Notes under the pieces: model-generated | Told to the model about the DNA's origin: nothing | Database searches by the model: none | What the model saw: the letters and a program-made list of their open reading frames with translations, nothing else | In this document: positions 62,635 to 64,000 of the stretch, in pieces | How positions within the stretch are numbered: the first letter of the stretch is position 1 | How the letters are laid out: every line of letters starts with the position of its first letter | Assembly (NCBI RefSeq): GCF_029051645.1 | Contig: NZ_JAACFS010000007.1 | Coordinates: forward strand, 179,168 to 243,167 | Source of the DNA: Bradyrhizobium sp. CSA112 | GTDB lineage: Bacteria; Pseudomonadota; Alphaproteobacteria; Rhizobiales; Xanthobacteraceae | Direction of reading: 5' to 3' | DNA: 64,000 nt | Made by a program: the position numbers and the translations under genes

Positions 62635-63105
62635 TCATGCCGCCATCAGGTCCGGCACGATTTCGAGAACGCGATCGACGTCGAGAACGACCATGAGCTG
62701 GCCGTCGAGGCGGTGCACGCCGCCGGCGAGCTTGGCCATGCGGGGGTCGAGGTTGACGGGGTTTTCCTCGCGGCCGTTATCGTGGAGTTTCAAGACCTCG
62801 CCGATCTGGTCGATCAGGAGGCCGTAGGACTCGCCGCGCAAGTCGACGCCGACCGCCATCGCCGGCTTACCGTCGTCGTTCTTCGGCAGGCCCAGGCGGG
62901 CGCGCATGTCGACCACGGTGACGATGCGGCCGCGCAAGTTCAGCACGCCGGCGATCTCGGCGGACGACAGCGGCACCCGCGTCAGCCGTTCCGGCATGAA
63001 CACGTCCTGCACCCGGGAGATCGGCAGGCCGAACAATTGCCCGCCGATCACGGCGGTGACGTATTCGGCCACGGTGCCCTCGATGGTCTCGGTCTTGGTT
63101 GTCAT
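62635..63105 (-). CDS. cheW: Chemotaxis coupling protein CheW
   Basis: A 156-residue CheW: two beta-barrel halves with AEYVTAVIGGQLFGLPISRVQDVFMPERLTRVPLSSAEIAGVLNLRGRIVTVVDMRARLGLP, the conserved receptor-facing stretch. A later one is ESYGLLIDQIGEVLKL. It links chemoreceptors to CheA at the inner face of the membrane. It starts 35 bp after the cheA stop and lies inside the che operon. Confidence 0.95.
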   Translation of the reverse strand: MTTKTETIEGTVAEYVTAVIGGQLFGLPISRVQDVFMPERLTRVPLSSAEIAGVLNLRGRIVTVVDMRARLGLPKNDDGKPAMAVGVDLRGESYGLLIDQIGEVLKLHDNGREENPVNLDPRMAKLAGGVHRLDGQLMVVLDVDRVLEIVPDLMAA

Positions 63106-63140
63106 GTGCGTTATTCCCTAGGCCGTCCGGCTGAACTTGT

Positions 63141-64000
63141 TCATGCCGCGTTCCTGACGTCGGCGGTCTGTTCCTTCAGCGCCGCGATCAGGCCGGGACG
63201 GTCGAACTTGGCGACGTAATCGTGGAAGCCGGCCTGCCGCCCGCGCTCGATCGCCGCCGGCGACACCAGCGAGGACAGCGCGATGATCGGAAGCTGGCTC
63301 AGGTTGTGGTCGGAGCGGATGGTCTCGGCGAACTCGAAGCCGTTCATGTCGGGCATCTCGATGTCGGTCAGCACCACGTCGAAGGTGTAGCCCGAGCGCA
63401 GCGCGGACAGCCCCTCCTGCGCGTTGACGGCGACCCGCACCTTGTAGCCGGCGGCTTTCAAGACCGGCGCCAGCATGTTGCGGAAGAACGCTGAGTCGTC
63501 GACCAGCAGCACCGATTGCGCGGTCGAGGAGGCCCGCATCTCCTTGCGCGAGAACCAGTCGGCAAACGCCATCGGTAAGAAGTGGCCGACGTCGATCACC
63601 TCGGTGGCCTGGCCCTTGATCACGGCGGAACCCAGAATGCCGTCCTGCTGGCCGGCGACCTCGATATGCAGCCGCTCCTCGACGATGTCGATGATCTCGT
63701 CGACCACGAGCCCCATCGAGCGGCCGTCGTCGGCGAACACCAGGATCGGCTGCGAGCCGGAGCTCTGCACGGTGACCCCGTTCATCTGCACCAGCGGCAT
63801 CAGCTGCTCGCGGTACTGCACCATGTAGCGGCCGTTGGAGAGCTCGATCTTGTCGGTGGCGATCTCCTCCAGGCGGGTGACGAGGCCGAGCGGCACCGCC
63901 TTGGGCTGCGAGGAGCCGGCGCGGAACACCAAGAGCGAGGTGAGCTGTTCGCCGCCGAGCGCATGCGCCGCCGAGGCCTCGTCGGCCATCTCATGGGCCG
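63141..64000 (-). CDS. cheA: Chemotaxis histidine kinase CheA with C-terminal receiver (5' partial)
   Basis: The last 286 residues of CheA; the frame stays open to the right edge, so the ATG at 63989 is internal. The visible part begins with the CheW-like regulatory domain (TSLLVFRAGSSQPKAVPLGLVTRLEEI, then GRSMGLVVDEIIDIVEERLHIE). It then carries an extra receiver domain (SVLLVDDSAFFRNMLAPVLKAAGYKV, phospho-acceptor Asp in DVVLTDIEMPDMNGFEF, Lys in DYVAKFDRPG). Hybrid CheA-receiver proteins are known in several alphaproteobacteria. The piece also resembles a CheV, but the open upstream frame and the gene order favour CheA. Confidence 0.9.
   Translation of the reverse strand, partial: AHEMADEASAAHALGGEQLTSLLVFRAGSSQPKAVPLGLVTRLEEIATDKIELSNGRYMVQYREQLMPLVQMNGVTVQSSGSQPILVFADDGRSMGLVVDEIIDIVEERLHIEVAGQQDGILGSAVIKGQATEVIDVGHFLPMAFADWFSRKEMRASSTAQSVLLVDDSAFFRNMLAPVLKAAGYKVRVAVNAQEGLSALRSGYTFDVVLTDIEMPDMNGFEFAETIRSDHNLSQLPIIALSSLVSPAAIERGRQAGFHDYVAKFDRPGLIAALKEQTADVRNAA

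Noticed and set aside
63987..63989. ATG at 63989 as the start of a CheV-like gene
   Set aside because: The frame continues open to the window edge and the domain order fits the C-terminal end of a hybrid CheA in a che operon.
1..64000. Prophage, integrative element or CRISPR array
   Set aside because: No integrase, transposase, phage structural gene, tRNA attachment duplication or regularly spaced repeat array was found; repeats are short intergenic palindromes.

Overview
The window reads as chromosome of a Bradyrhizobium-like alphaproteobacterium (order Hyphomicrobiales). The evidence is high GC, dense genes on both strands, a CtrA master regulator beside flagellar genes, a CheA with a receiver domain fused to its C-terminus, DUF1236 and other small exported proteins of the kind seen in that group, and several families of short palindromic intergenic repeats. 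I see no rRNA, tRNA, insertion sequence, integrase or CRISPR array.

Positions 1-24 kb are metabolic and transport islands. They hold the end of a MacB/FtsX-type ABC permease pair, a TenA-like protein, a phospholipase D-fold protein, a divergent Bug-type binding protein and LysR pair, and a Baeyer-Villiger-type monooxygenase fused to an alpha/beta hydrolase. Next come a ChaC-type cyclotransferase, a Crp-type regulator, gamma-glutamyltransferase and a DUF1236 protein. Two amine or amino-acid modules follow. The first (15.3-19.6 kb) is a polar amino-acid ABC importer plus a DadA-type oxidase. The second (19.8-23.2 kb) is a D-amino-acid dehydrogenase plus an omega-aminotransferase. Each has its own divergent XRE-cupin regulator.

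Positions 24-44.7 kb hold a BKACE (DUF849) enzyme, a hybrid histidine kinase whose membrane domain resembles the plant ethylene-receptor domain, and a TetR-controlled catabolic operon (tautomerase-like, crotonase, hydratase) with two clear operators. After these come a cupin protein, two short minus-strand frames, GST, an MFS transporter, a His-rich protein plus cupredoxin pair, an AI-2E family permease, a TonB receptor with a PepSY membrane protein (iron uptake), and a flavin oxidase plus metallo-beta-lactamase-fold pair. A fossil fragment of an AI-2E permease lies between the last two groups.

Positions 45-64 kb start with a 1110-residue SAM/cyclase/ATPase/TPR regulator. The motility block follows: flhA, an ECF sigma and anti-sigma pair, fliJ-fliI, and ctrA with a cluster of GANTC sites upstream. 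After a DUF937 protein and a three-gene DUF350/DUF1190-like/glutathionylspermidine-synthase module, the chemotaxis operon cheA-cheW-cheY-cheB-cheR runs leftward from the right edge. CtrA-like boxes lie upstream of flhA and fliI.

The most unusual structural signal is a pair of approximately 260-310 bp repeat elements (4798-5057 and 7152-7458). Their flanks match in the same orientation, but the roughly 61 bp cores are inverted relative to each other. The core of the first copy lies between perfect 29 bp inverted repeats. The second copy also encodes the C-terminal tail of a LysR regulator.
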